From NCBI RefSeq assembly GCF_000986865.1, contig NZ_LAVS01000096.1:62001-126000 (forward strand): 64,000 bases of DNA. The letters are read 5' to 3'. Positions 8,562 through 19,316 of the stretch are shown piece by piece. The position numbers and the translations under genes are program-made. The number at the start of each line of letters is the position of its first letter. Position 1 is the stretch's first letter. Below the pieces are notes generated by a model. The model made no database searches. It was not told the DNA's origin and saw only the letters and a program-made list of their open reading frames with translations. The stretch is from Rheinheimera mesophila (GTDB lineage Bacteria; Pseudomonadota; Gammaproteobacteria; Enterobacterales; Alteromonadaceae).

Positions 8562-8596
8562 AGGCTCAAAGTAAAATTAAATTTTTACTCTGAGCC
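8562..8596 (-). terminator. stem-loop after the adenosine deaminase gene
   Basis: Arms aggctcaaagtaaaa (8562-8576) and ttttactctgagcct (8582-8596) pair with one mismatch and a short AT loop, 12 bp past the deaminase stop. On the minus strand the bases after the stem are TAATTAGA, so the T-run is weak. Termination is plausible but not certain. Confidence 0.45.
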
Positions 8597-8608
8597 TCAT
8601 TCAGCAGC

Positions 8609-9838
8609 TTAATTAATAAAGCCGTATTTTTGTGCGACTTTGTCGAAGTACTCTAAACATTGTTTAGCGTATTGACGCTTTTCGACATAGCTGCCCGGAA
8701 AAAAGCTTTTCTTAAAGCCGTAGGCCACCATATCTTTTAAGCGTTTTAGCGGAATATCAAAGTTATCCAACGCCAGTTTGTATTCACGGCTGACAGTGGT
8801 GTTTGATACCAGCCTGTTGTCGGTGCAAATCACAGTAGCGATACGATGGTCCAGCATATCGCCAAACTTATGCGCTTTGATATCGCTGATTGCCGGATTG
8901 GTTTGCAGGTTGCTGGTTAAACAGACTTCAATGGCAATACGTTTGTCGGCGATGTAAGACGCCAGTTCACGAATGTACTTTTGTTTATCTTTGATGGCCG
9001 GGTCCTGGATCATCTCCGGCACAAACAACGAATACCCATGGCCGATACGGTCGGCATAACACTCGGTAATGGCCTCAAACACACTTTCAGCACCATAAGC
9101 TTCACCGGCGTGCAGGGTTTTTAGCAAAAAGTGCTGATGAGCAAACTCGTACACTTCTTTAAATTTGCTGGCCGGATAACCCGACTCCTGCCCTGCCAAA
9201 TCCAGAGCCACTATAGGAATTCCAGCTTCATCACGCAGCCGCACACTGGCGCGCACTAATTCCATGGCCGCCAGCTTAATGACTTCGATAGGGCTGAAAT
9301 CCCGCATCAGTTGAAACAAGTTGGTGTAATAAGGAGAGAAGCCTTTGTCGCCAAACATCCGCATAGCGCAGTTGATAATGCCGTAGGCAAAAGCAGGTTT
9401 ATCGCCACTAAGCACCAAAGCCTGACTATTGTATTGCTGCTGCGCTCGTTTCAGACCATTGTTGACTGCATGCATCACCCGGTCAAAATCTATGCCGGAT
9501 GGCAAGTCAATTAATAACTGAGGTGCAAAACGCACTTCGATGTAGTTCACACCTTCAAGCTGGTTGTCGATGGCCAGCTCATAGGCAGCCCGCTCCAGAT
9601 TGTCCATATCGCGCAGCACAGCGCAGGTATACTGGAAACAATGCAGGTATTCGCCCAGATTCTGGTAGCTGTCTTTAAATACCAGCTCTTTTAAGCCTTC
9701 CACCGTTTGACTCGGCAGCTTTACGCCGACTTTAGCCGCCATCTCAATCAGACTGTCTAAACGTAAACTGCCATCTAAATGCAAATGCAGATCGGATTTT
9801 GGCATTTCTTTAATAAAATCAAGAGAGTAAAAATGCAT
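8609..9838 (-). CDS. adenosine deaminase family hydrolase
   Basis: A 409-residue metal-dependent hydrolase of the adenosine/AMP deaminase superfamily. The zinc-binding HLHLDGS motif is near residue 16, HAGEAYGAESV near 245, RIGHGYSLF near 270, and a late CTDNRLVSNTT holds the last metal-ligand Asp. These enzymes convert adenosine to inosine. It is longer than the common 330-residue bacterial Add, with extra sequence in the middle (about 140-190). The residue after the metal-binding Asp is Asn rather than the second Asp of the usual TDDP. An in-frame upstream start at 9865 exists, but the ATG at 9838 directly precedes the conserved N-terminus. The exact substrate is therefore not certain. Confidence 0.75.
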   Translation of the reverse strand: MHFYSLDFIKEMPKSDLHLHLDGSLRLDSLIEMAAKVGVKLPSQTVEGLKELVFKDSYQNLGEYLHCFQYTCAVLRDMDNLERAAYELAIDNQLEGVNYIEVRFAPQLLIDLPSGIDFDRVMHAVNNGLKRAQQQYNSQALVLSGDKPAFAYGIINCAMRMFGDKGFSPYYTNLFQLMRDFSPIEVIKLAAMELVRASVRLRDEAGIPIVALDLAGQESGYPASKFKEVYEFAHQHFLLKTLHAGEAYGAESVFEAITECYADRIGHGYSLFVPEMIQDPAIKDKQKYIRELASYIADKRIAIEVCLTSNLQTNPAISDIKAHKFGDMLDHRIATVICTDNRLVSNTTVSREYKLALDNFDIPLKRLKDMVAYGFKKSFFPGSYVEKRQYAKQCLEYFDKVAQKYGFIN

Positions 9839-9939
9839 AACAGAATAAACCTGCAAAATAAGCAAAGTGTTTTAGTTATAGCAGTTAAGTAGCAGAACAG
9901 GAATTTAAAAGGAAATGTATCAGGATAACAGGAGAGAAG

Positions 9940-10026
9940 TGGTGCCCGGGGCCGGACTTGAACCGGCACGCCCTTTCGAGCGAGGGATTTTAAATCCCTT
10001 GTGTCTACCGATTTCACCACCCGGGC
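9940..10026 (-). tRNA. tRNA-Leu(UAA)
   Basis: An 87-nt class II tRNA read from the minus strand. The acceptor stem GCCCGGG pairs with CCCGGGC before an encoded CCA. The D arm contains GGTAGAC. The anticodon stem AGGGA/TCCCT encloses loop TTTAAAA, giving anticodon UAA for UUA codons. A long variable arm typical of Leu is present, and the T arm has GGTTCAAGTCC. Confidence 0.95.
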
Positions 10027-10067
10027 ATGAGCAGAGTGTGTTTGACAACACTGGCAGAACGGGGCGC

Positions 10068-10097
10068 ATTTTATGCTGAATAACTGGCTTTCGTCAT
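10068..10097 (-). promoter_or_regulatory. candidate tRNA-Leu promoter
   Basis: On the minus strand a -35-like ATGACG (10097-10092) and a -10-like TAAAAT (10073-10068) are 18 bp apart. They are followed by GCGCCCC, a GC-rich discriminator typical of stringently controlled stable-RNA promoters. The predicted start is about 35 nt upstream of the mature tRNA 5' end. Confidence 0.5.
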
Positions 10098-10244
10098 GTG
10101 TTTTTCATAAAAAAACCGAAAAAAAACATCAAACGCCTAATTTTTCAACAAAAACAAGCTTGTTTCACTGCTGTTGTTGCAAAAACAATCATTCAGCAAC
10201 GGACATAAAGACAAAAATACTTAGATATTTAGCCGTCTATACTG

Positions 10245-10273
10245 TTGCAATGTCCAAATGGCCGTGATATTAC
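10245..10273 (+). promoter_or_regulatory. candidate leu operon promoter
   Basis: TTGCAA (10245-10250) and TATTAC (10268-10273) are separated by 17 bp, and lie just upstream of the leader peptide start at 10301. Each hexamer matches the sigma-70 consensus at four of six bases. The position fits initiation near 10280. Confidence 0.4.
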
Positions 10274-10300
10274 TAACCACAGTTGTATAAATTAGACTCA

Positions 10301-10399
10301 ATGAAGACTCAAACAACAATGAATTTAACACAGCGTTTCGCTAACCTGCTCACTCTCCTCGTGCTCCTCAACAGGCCACGGGGCTTTGTGCATTGGTAA
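10301..10399 (+). CDS. leuL: leu operon leader peptide
   Basis: A 32-codon reading frame beginning ATGAAGACTC and ending TAA at 10397-10399. It contains a dense Leu block: CTG CTC ACT CTC CTC GTG CTC CTC, that is six Leu codons in eight, plus an earlier TTA. It is followed at once by mutually exclusive RNA stems and an intrinsic terminator, then leuA. This is the classic arrangement for attenuation by ribosome stalling at Leu codons when charged tRNA-Leu is scarce. An in-frame ATG at 10319 is an alternative start that keeps the Leu block. Confidence 0.88.
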   Translation: MKTQTTMNLTQRFANLLTLLVLLNRPRGFVHW

Positions 10400-10452
10400 A
10401 ACGACTGTACCAGTAAACCAAAAACCCCGTGCCACAGGCCGGGGTTTTTTGT
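10376..10452 (+). terminator. leu attenuator: antiterminator and terminator stems
   Basis: The terminator has left arm ACCCCG-T-GCC (10424-10433), loop ACA and right arm GGCCGGGGT (10437-10445), then TTTTTTGTTTT. The competing stem uses ccacggggcttt near 10376-10387, inside the end of leuL, which pairs with the terminator's left arm (aaaaccccgtg, 10421-10431). If a ribosome stalls at the Leu codons, the antiterminator forms and leuABCD is transcribed. If translation finishes, the terminator forms. The pairing is visible; the mechanism follows enterobacterial leu and related attenuators. Confidence 0.85.
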
Positions 10453-10503
10453 TTTAACCAAGGCCACCAAAACGGGTTTGAATCAATCAATGAGGAAAAT
10501 GTG

Positions 10504-13159
<2,656 letters not shown>

Positions 13160-13160
<1 letters not shown>

Positions 13161-14581
13161 TGATGGCGAAGACCTTATACCAGAAAATTTACCAAAGCCA
13201 TGTAGTGGCGCCGGTTAACGGCAGCACCGACTTATTATTTGTCGACCGGCATTTAATTCATGAAGTCACCAGCCCACAGGCTTTTGCCGGTTTACGTCAG
13301 GCTGGCCGTACTGTGCGCCGCCCGGATTTAACGTATGCCACTATGGATCACAATGTCTCGACTCAGCTACGCAGCATAGATGCAGCGGGCGAAACCTCGC
13401 GCAAACAGTTGGAAGCACTGGCCGCCAACTGCAAAGAATTTAATGTGCCTTTGCTGGATTTAATGCACCCGGATCAGGGCATAGTGCATGTGATTGGCCC
13501 TGAGCTGGGTTTAACTCAGCCCGGTATGATTATTGTCTGCGGCGATTCCCACACCTCCACTCATGGTGCCTTTGGCGCTATCGCTTTTGGTATTGGCACC
13601 TCTGAAGTAGAACATGTACTGGCCACTCAAACCTTGCAGCAGCAAGTGGCAAAAACCTTAAAAGTGGAAATCACCGGCACCTTATCGCCTTTTGTCACGC
13701 CTAAAGATGTGATTATGGCGGTGATAGGCCAGTTAGGTACGGCTGGCGGTAATGGTTATGTCGCTGAATTCTGTGGCTCAGCTATTCGTGGTATGAGCAT
13801 GGAAGGCCGGATGACGCTGTGTAATATGAGCATAGAAATGGGGGCGAAAGCCGGTTTAATAGCACCGGATGAAGTGACTTTTGCTTATTTAAAAGGCAAA
13901 CCTCATGCACCTCAAGCAGAACATTGGGATGCAGCAGTCACTTACTGGCAAAGCCTGTACTCCGATGACGATGCCGTCTTTGATAAAACAGTGACTATTG
14001 CCGCAGAAAACATCAAACCGCAAGTGACCTGGGGCACCAACCCAGAGCAGGTGATAGCTGTCGATCAACCCATTCCAGCGCCTGAGTCCTTCAGCGATTT
14101 AATTAAAGCCGACGCCGCGCGCCGTGCTTTAACTTATATGGGCATTGAAGCGGGCCAGAAATTAACGGATCTGAAAGTGGATGTGGTGTTTATTGGTTCC
14201 TGTACCAATAGCCGGATTGAAGATTTACGTCAGGCTGCTGCTGTAGTTCAGGGTAAACAAGTGGCGTCCGGTGTGCGGGCTTTGATAGTACCAGGCTCTG
14301 GTCAGGTCAAACGTCAGGCCGAAGCCGAAGGTTTAGCCGATATCTTTAAAGCTTCTGGTTTTGAATGGCGTGAACCGGGTTGCTCTATGTGCTTAGGCAT
14401 GAACGATGACCGTGTTGAAGCAGGCCAACGCTGCGCTTCCACCTCAAATCGTAACTTTGAAGGCCGCCAGGGCCGTGGCGCCCGTACCCACTTAGTCAGC
14501 CCGGCTATGGCCGCCGCTGCTGCTATTGCCGGCCGATTTGTTGATATTTCTTATGTAGAACGTGCAGCAGGAGCAAACTAA
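13160..14581 (+). CDS. leuC: 3-isopropylmalate dehydratase large subunit
   Basis: A 473-residue aconitase-superfamily protein that isomerises 2- to 3-isopropylmalate together with LeuD. The three cysteines that hold the [4Fe-4S] cluster are Cys348 in IGSCTNSR and Cys408 and Cys411 in GCSMCLGMN, one residue off E. coli numbering. The substrate-binding [12 protein letters not shown] block is intact. Its ATG overlaps the leuB stop by one base, and its stop overlaps the leuD start by one base, so the genes are translationally coupled. Confidence 0.95.
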
Positions 14582-15183
14582 TGAGCCAGATTTTTGCACA
14601 GGGCCTGGTTTGCCCTTTAGATAAAAACAATGTCGATACCGACCAGATTATTCCAAAGCAATTTTTAACCTCGGTCAGCCGCGATGGTTTTGCACAAGCC
14701 TTGTTTTACGACTGGCGTTATCTGGCCGATGGTCAGCCTAACCCTGACTTTGTGTTAAATGCCCCGCAATACCAGGGTGCATCTATTTTGCTGACCCGGG
14801 CTAACTTTGGCTGTGGCTCCAGCCGGGAACACGCGCCCTGGGCTATTCAGCAGTATGGCTTTAACGTGGTGATTGCCGAAAGTTTTGCTGATATTTTCTT
14901 TAATAACAGCATCAACAACGGCATGCTGCTGATTAGCTTAAGTGCATCCAATATCGAGTTTTTATTCAGCCGCTGCCAACAAGGCACACAGGAATGGAAA
15001 ATTGATTTGGCCGGCCAGCAGATTATTCTGGGCAACAACGCCGCTGTGGGTTTTCAGATTGACCCGGACATCAAGCAGCGTTTATTAAGTGGCCTGGATT
15101 TTATTGGTGTCAGCGAACAATTTGCCCCACAAATCCGCAGCTACGAACAACAACGAGCCAGTCAGCAGCCTTGGTTAGGTTAA
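14581..15183 (+). CDS. leuD: 3-isopropylmalate dehydratase small subunit
   Basis: A 200-residue partner of LeuC, forming the swivelling aconitase domain 4. The N-terminal LDKNNVDTDQIIPKQFL and central NFGCGSSREHAPWA carry the substrate-contacting residues of the family. It is the last leu gene. A GC-rich stem without a T-run follows 15 bp after the stop. Confidence 0.95.
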   Translation: MSQIFAQGLVCPLDKNNVDTDQIIPKQFLTSVSRDGFAQALFYDWRYLADGQPNPDFVLNAPQYQGASILLTRANFGCGSSREHAPWAIQQYGFNVVIAESFADIFFNNSINNGMLLISLSASNIEFLFSRCQQGTQEWKIDLAGQQIILGNNAAVGFQIDPDIKQRLLSGLDFIGVSEQFAPQIRSYEQQRASQQPWLG

Positions 15184-15197
15184 CCAGGCTTGAGTAG

Positions 15198-15219
15198 GGG
15201 CCGCGGCTTGTCGCGGCCC
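15198..15219 (+). terminator. GC-rich hairpin after leuD
   Basis: An 8-bp perfect stem (gggccgcg / cgcggccc) with a 6-nt loop lies 15 bp after the leuD stop. No T-run follows, so it may stabilise the mRNA 3' end or act with Rho rather than terminate by itself. The rest of the 276-bp gap to the next gene shows nothing else I can name. Confidence 0.4.
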
Positions 15220-15459
15220 GTCCATGGCCACCACGCTCCCCTTTGAAATGCCACCCGCTTGGAATGTGAGACGGGAGAGGCAAGTCTCTGTCTTCTCACT
15301 ATCGCTCCATCCAGACATCCAGCCATAAACTACTGATTTTATTCAACTACTTGCTTATGAAAAAATGCAGGTAATACTTGGCAAAGTAGTATCTGGCAGT
15401 ATATAGTTTCATTATTATCAATTTTACCAGTTCACCTACTCACCTCTAAGGGGTATTTT

Positions 15460-15831
15460 ATGAAGAAATTACTGATAGTAGCAGCAGCGGTTGGCGCTTA
15501 TTTTGCGGCAACACCAGCAGCTTTGGCTCAGGATCAATGGGCCGTCTCTTTGTGTGAATACACCAAAGCCGACGACAAAAACCGTGTCCGTAAAGTGTTG
15601 TCGGACAATAAAGTCAATGTTCGTAAAATTTATGATGCGATTCAGTGCAATGGCGAATCTTTAATTAAGTTTGCGATGCGCAGTGATGCTTACGAAACTG
15701 GCTCATTTTTTGTAAAACAGATGCCAGCGAAAGCTTTAGTGGCTGAAGATCTGGAAGCCTGGGCTGCAGCCAATGGTTTTGGTGCTTCTCCACTGATCAA
15801 CGATATTAAAGCCCGTATCGGCCAGGACTAA
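15460..15831 (+). CDS. exported DUF3718-family protein
   Basis: A 123-residue protein with a clear Sec signal peptide (about 1-23, ending in ALAQ). The mature part, about 100 residues, contains two Cys (in SLCEYT and IQCNGES) that may form a disulfide. The pattern matches DUF3718, small periplasmic proteins common in Alteromonadales and without known function. AAGG upstream of the ATG (spacing near 10) can serve as ribosome binding site. It is monocistronic, with its own intrinsic terminator. Confidence 0.7.
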   Translation: MKKLLIVAAAVGAYFAATPAALAQDQWAVSLCEYTKADDKNRVRKVLSDNKVNVRKIYDAIQCNGESLIKFAMRSDAYETGSFFVKQMPAKALVAEDLEAWAAANGFGASPLINDIKARIGQD

Positions 15832-15842
15832 TAGTCTTGCTA

Positions 15843-15867
15843 AAAACGGCCCGAACAGGGCCGTTTT
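15843..15867 (+). terminator. intrinsic terminator after the DUF3718 gene
   Basis: Perfect 10-bp arms aaaacggccc / gggccgtttt with a 5-nt loop, starting 11 bp after the stop. The A and T ends make it usable in both directions, which suits the convergent gene on its right. Confidence 0.85.
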
Positions 15868-15920
15868 CTCTTCACGCTGAACTAGTTATCCTTGATTCAG
15901 ACAGTTTAGTACTGATTTAA

Positions 15921-16895
15921 TCAACGCCCGGAAACCGCATTGCCTTCAATAGTCAGGCCTGCGAAATTAATAAAATCCTCAGCAGTTTCAATACCAGCCA
16001 GTGCTGAACCGTCCTGCATTTGAGAAAAAGTAGGAGGCTGTTGAAATTGGAAACTGAGCTTTAATCGCTCAGGCTGCTTTAAAAAGTTCAGCACGGGCTC
16101 AGTGATCACAGCAGGGATCTGTGGGTTTTGCATGATCGCCGAACTGAGTTGTTGTTGTGAGCTGTTATAGTCTGTAGTCATCCGGGCCGCAGCCAACTGC
16201 TCGAAAAGCTGTTGTAAAAACGCTTTGTTTTCGATTTCAAAAGAACCACTGGCTACACCTATAGCTCCAACTCTCTTCATCAAATCGGGCAGATAGTCAG
16301 GTTGCTCGGATTGCTGCTGCTGCTGTTCAGGCGTCAAGCCATGGATATTTTCAGCAAATTGCCATAATTCTGTTACCCCAGTCAGTGCAAAACGATAATT
16401 CAGACTGAAGTGGTGATCGACTCTTAATTCCTGCTGAAACGTCAGTTCACCTGTTTTTTCTTTGTACTTGTACTGGTAGCTCATCTCCATCACTAAAGTC
16501 GTCAGGTAATCAGCCAGGTCTTTGGGCAAAGCCGCCAGCGCTTGAGGAGCAAGCTTCAGATCTTTTAAGCGGGCAGCACCATCTTTAGGTAAGCCCTCCC
16601 GCTGCAAACCAATCAGTTCGACCTGACCTACGCTAACCAAGTCTCCCATACCGGCAATTCCGATATGCAAATTCTGGATTTTATAGCTGGAGGTGATCAC
16701 ATTGGCGGATAACTCACTGTAGCTCATCTGGATAGGTGGCATATCACCCTGCTCAGCCAGTTGCAGATACTGCTGATTACTGCGCTCGATATGGCCTGCC
16801 ATCAGCTGTTCTGCATGATGATTGGCATACAAAAAACCTGCCACGGCACTGGCAGACAACACCAACACAACTCCAAGCCAAACCTTTTTCGCCAT
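15921..16895 (-). CDS. membrane-anchored or exported protein, unknown (YdgA/DUF945-like features)
   Basis: A 324-residue protein with an N-terminal hydrophobic segment (VWLGVVLVLSASAVAGFLYA) that acts as a signal anchor or signal peptide. The rest is soluble, rich in beta-strand-like patterns with a Gln-rich stretch near 195. The pattern of an N-terminal anchor followed by repeated substrate-like strands recalls the YdgA/DUF945 group, but the match is weak and I do not claim a function. The ATG at 16895 follows GGAAGGAAG; an in-frame GTG six codons upstream overlaps that ribosome site and is less likely. It is convergent with the DUF3718 gene. Confidence 0.6.
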   Translation of the reverse strand: MAKKVWLGVVLVLSASAVAGFLYANHHAEQLMAGHIERSNQQYLQLAEQGDMPPIQMSYSELSANVITSSYKIQNLHIGIAGMGDLVSVGQVELIGLQREGLPKDGAARLKDLKLAPQALAALPKDLADYLTTLVMEMSYQYKYKEKTGELTFQQELRVDHHFSLNYRFALTGVTELWQFAENIHGLTPEQQQQQSEQPDYLPDLMKRVGAIGVASGSFEIENKAFLQQLFEQLAAARMTTDYNSSQQQLSSAIMQNPQIPAVITEPVLNFLKQPERLKLSFQFQQPPTFSQMQDGSALAGIETAEDFINFAGLTIEGNAVSGR

Positions 16896-17026
16896 CTTCT
16901 GTCTTCCTTCCACAAAACTAACGGCGCCATACTAGCATGAGCAGAAAATAAAACACCTGCTTCAACCTGTGATTCAGTGTAAAAGCCTGTTAATTTGATG
17001 TCATTCATCTTCGTTTTTGGTGTGGT

Positions 17027-17653
17027 ATGGAGATCTATTTTCATTGGTTCGATTTATTAGGCATAGCTGTGTTTGCGATTTCCGGTACTTTGGCGGCATG
17101 GCGCAAACAAATGGATGGTTTTGGTGTGATAGTACTGGCCACAGTGACAGCTATAGGCGGCGGGACCTTACGTGACCTGATCCTGGATTCTCCTGTGATC
17201 TGGTTAAGTGATAATAGCTATTTTTTGGCGATATTTGCGGCTGCTGGATTCACCATACTAGCGGTCCGCAACAGAGTGCTGATCCCCAACAATACCTTAC
17301 AAATTGCTGATGCTATTGGCTTGGCATTTTTTGTCATTATGGGCACCCAAAAAGCACTGGACCATGGTACCTCGGGTTTTGTCGCAATTATGATGGGCAC
17401 CATGAGTGGAGTCTGCGGAGGCATGATCCGGGACGTGTTATGTCGTGAAATACCCATGGTATTTCGTGGCGAACTCTATGCGATTACCTGTATTTTTGGT
17501 GGGCTCGTTTATGTGCAATTGCTTGGTTTTGGTGTTGCACAGATGCCCGCTATGCTGATTGGTATGGCAGCGTTGTTAGCCTTGCGTCTGGCGGCTATCC
17601 GCTGGCATTTGACTATTCCTGTGTTCGGTAAAAAGGCCAACGACCTGCGTTAA
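17027..17653 (+). CDS. TRIC-type (UPF0126/YicG-like) cation channel protein
   Basis: A 208-residue membrane protein with about seven hydrophobic helices arranged as an internal repeat. The repeat signature appears twice: GGGTLRDLILD near 46 and GGMIRDVLCRE near 132. This matches the trimeric intracellular cation channel family, which includes E. coli YicG and archaeal/bacterial TRIC channels conducting K+. Physiological role in bacteria is unclear. The gene stands alone between a leftward gene and the MarR operon. Confidence 0.82.
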   Translation: MEIYFHWFDLLGIAVFAISGTLAAWRKQMDGFGVIVLATVTAIGGGTLRDLILDSPVIWLSDNSYFLAIFAAAGFTILAVRNRVLIPNNTLQIADAIGLAFFVIMGTQKALDHGTSGFVAIMMGTMSGVCGGMIRDVLCREIPMVFRGELYAITCIFGGLVYVQLLGFGVAQMPAMLIGMAALLALRLAAIRWHLTIPVFGKKANDLR

Positions 17654-17732
17654 CTTCACATCATCAGCAGTAGACTCGTATTCTTTTATTTATACAAAAA
17701 CATATCATTGTCCGTACTGCAGCTTGAAATTG

Positions 17733-17769
17733 ATTAGGAGGCTAACTAAAATATAGTTAGCTTCCTAAT
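17733..17769. promoter_or_regulatory. large palindromic operator upstream of the MarR gene
   Basis: Left arm attaggaggctaacta (17733-17748) and right arm tagttagcttcctaat (17754-17769) are complementary at 15 of 16 positions with a 5-nt centre. It ends 16 bp before the MarR start codon. The symmetry and position are those of a MarR-family dimer site used for autorepression of the operon. Confidence 0.75.
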
Positions 17770-17785
17770 TATTAACGAGCAAATT

Positions 17786-18238
17786 ATGAGTTTTCAAAGT
17801 TTAGGCCTGCAAGTCCACCAACTATCGCGACAATGGCGTTGTTTATTGGATAAGCAACTGGCCTGTCAGGGGCTGACACAAAGCTCTGGCATCGCCTTAG
17901 TATATATCGCTGAGAATCAGGGCTTTAGCCAAACTGAATTGGCCCGTCTGCTCGCTGTAGAGACCCCTTCCCTGGTGCCTGTGCTGGATCAACTGGAAAA
18001 ACAGGGGCTGATTGAACGCCGCCCTTCAGAACAGGACAGACGCCAGAAGGCTCTGTTTTTACGGCCAGCGGCGACAGATTTAGTCGCTGCGATTAATGAA
18101 CAGCGCAGCGCGCTACAGCAACAATTATTAGCCAAACTGACCCCACAACAGCAGCAGGAGTTTCCACTGTTACTCAGTCTGGTGTTGCAGCAGGCAGCGA
18201 TATTGTTGCAGGACCAAAAAAGTGGGGATCTGACATGA
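17786..18238 (+). CDS. MarR-family transcriptional regulator
   Basis: A 150-residue winged-helix protein. The helix-turn-helix covers about 50-80 (GFSQTELARLLAVETPSLVPVLDQL) and the wing holds ERRPSEQDRRQKALFL, the family's DxRxxxxxLT-like region. It probably represses its own operon through the 37-bp palindrome just upstream and is released by a small, perhaps phenolic, ligand. Its stop overlaps the HlyD gene start by 4 bp, so it is co-translated with the efflux genes it likely controls. Confidence 0.85.
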   Translation: MSFQSLGLQVHQLSRQWRCLLDKQLACQGLTQSSGIALVYIAENQGFSQTELARLLAVETPSLVPVLDQLEKQGLIERRPSEQDRRQKALFLRPAATDLVAAINEQRSALQQQLLAKLTPQQQQEFPLLLSLVLQQAAILLQDQKSGDLT

Positions 18239-19299
18239 GCGCCGAGCAACTGTTTAACCGTTGGGTAAAATGGACCCTGACGCTGTTTGCGCTGGTGTTT
18301 GCTTATTATCTGGCCGCAGATTTGTATATGCCTGTCACCACTGACAGTTTAGTACAACGTTATGTCGTGCAGGTGGCTCCACAAGTCCCTGGCCGCGTGG
18401 TCGCTGTTGCGGTGCAAAATAACCAGCAGGTGAAAAAAGGCGATTTGTTATTTGAACTCGACCCAACAGACTACCAGCTCAAACTGGAATTGGCTCAGTT
18501 ACAACTGCAGCAAAGTCAGCAAAATAATCGTCAGTTAAATGCTGCTTTGCAAAGCGCATCTGCCCGTGTCGATCAGGCACGTTTTACTTTGCAGGAGGTG
18601 CAAAGAGAAGATCAGCGTTATCAGCAACTTTACAGTCAAAAACTGATCCCTCGTCAGCAACTGGAGCAGAGCCAAACCGCCGTGCTTAAAGCCAAAGCAG
18701 AACTACAGGCCAGCACAGCCAATTTAGCAGAACGTGAAGCTGAACTCGGTATGCCAACCGAGGAACTGGTGCAAATTAAACAAGCCCGTAATCAGTTGGC
18801 CTTAGCCCAACTGGAGCTGGAACGAACCAAAGTCTATGCCGATGTTGATGGCGTAGTGACCGACTTACAACTGGAAGTTGGGACCAATTTAGCCAGTCAT
18901 CAGGCCACTATAGCTTTGGTTTCCACTGAGCAAAGCTGGGTCAGCGCTTTGTTTCGGGAGAAAAGTTTGTTGCATGTACAGCGAGGTACGGAGGCTCTGA
19001 TCACGTTTGACGCTTTGCCCGGTGAAGTATTCACAGCGTCAGTGCGGGATATAGATGCAGGCGTTGCCAATGGTCAAAGTACACCAGATGGCCGTTTAGC
19101 TACAGCGGACAGCAGTAGCCGCTGGGTACGTGATGCGCAGCGTTTGAAAGTCAATCTGGCACTGCAACAGCAGATGCCGCCAGCTTTAGTGGTTGGTTCA
19201 CGGGCTACAGTACAACTGGTGCCCAAAGACCATGGCTTGATGGCGATGTTAGCCAAAAGCCAAATCCAGCTTATTAGTCTGCTGCATTATGTGTACTAG
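18235..19299 (+). CDS. HlyD/EmrA-type membrane fusion protein
   Basis: A 354-residue periplasmic adaptor. TM is at about 13-30; the lipoyl half-motifs are near 45-85 (APQVPGRVVAVAVQNNQQV) and near 195-220; the Gln-rich coiled-coil hairpin is at about 85-190; a beta-barrel follows. It should link an inner-membrane pump to an outer-membrane channel. The order MarR-HlyD-DUF2955 recalls EmrRAB and AaeXAB exporters. No TolC-type gene is present nearby, so a shared channel is expected. Confidence 0.85.
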   Translation: MSAEQLFNRWVKWTLTLFALVFAYYLAADLYMPVTTDSLVQRYVVQVAPQVPGRVVAVAVQNNQQVKKGDLLFELDPTDYQLKLELAQLQLQQSQQNNRQLNAALQSASARVDQARFTLQEVQREDQRYQQLYSQKLIPRQQLEQSQTAVLKAKAELQASTANLAEREAELGMPTEELVQIKQARNQLALAQLELERTKVYADVDGVVTDLQLEVGTNLASHQATIALVSTEQSWVSALFREKSLLHVQRGTEALITFDALPGEVFTASVRDIDAGVANGQSTPDGRLATADSSSRWVRDAQRLKVNLALQQQMPPALVVGSRATVQLVPKDHGLMAMLAKSQIQLISLLHYVY

Positions 19300-19316
19300 A
19301 GATTACAGAGCCCGCA

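Larger units (their letters stand above)
8139..8608. other. 470-bp AT-rich intergenic region with inverted and direct repeats
   Basis: No convincing gene is seen between the small membrane protein and the adenosine deaminase gene, both of which read leftward. The stretch holds a perfect 18-bp inverted repeat (8189-8238), three copies of an 18-mer (8294, 8408, 8482) and a 15-bp stem next to the deaminase stop (8562-8596). It should contain the promoter of the small gene, but I cannot place it. Confidence 0.6.

Noticed and set aside
9775-10020. An 81-codon minus-strand reading frame over the tRNA
   Set aside because: It covers the whole tRNA-Leu gene and the start of the deaminase gene; the RNA gene explains the sequence.
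10073-10267. A 64-codon reading frame upstream of the leu leader
   Set aside because: It overlaps the candidate tRNA and leu promoters and has no protein-like composition.
10429-10503. Upstream in-frame start for leuA
   Set aside because: It would translate the attenuator terminator; the ATG at 10504 has GAGGA and begins the conserved protein.
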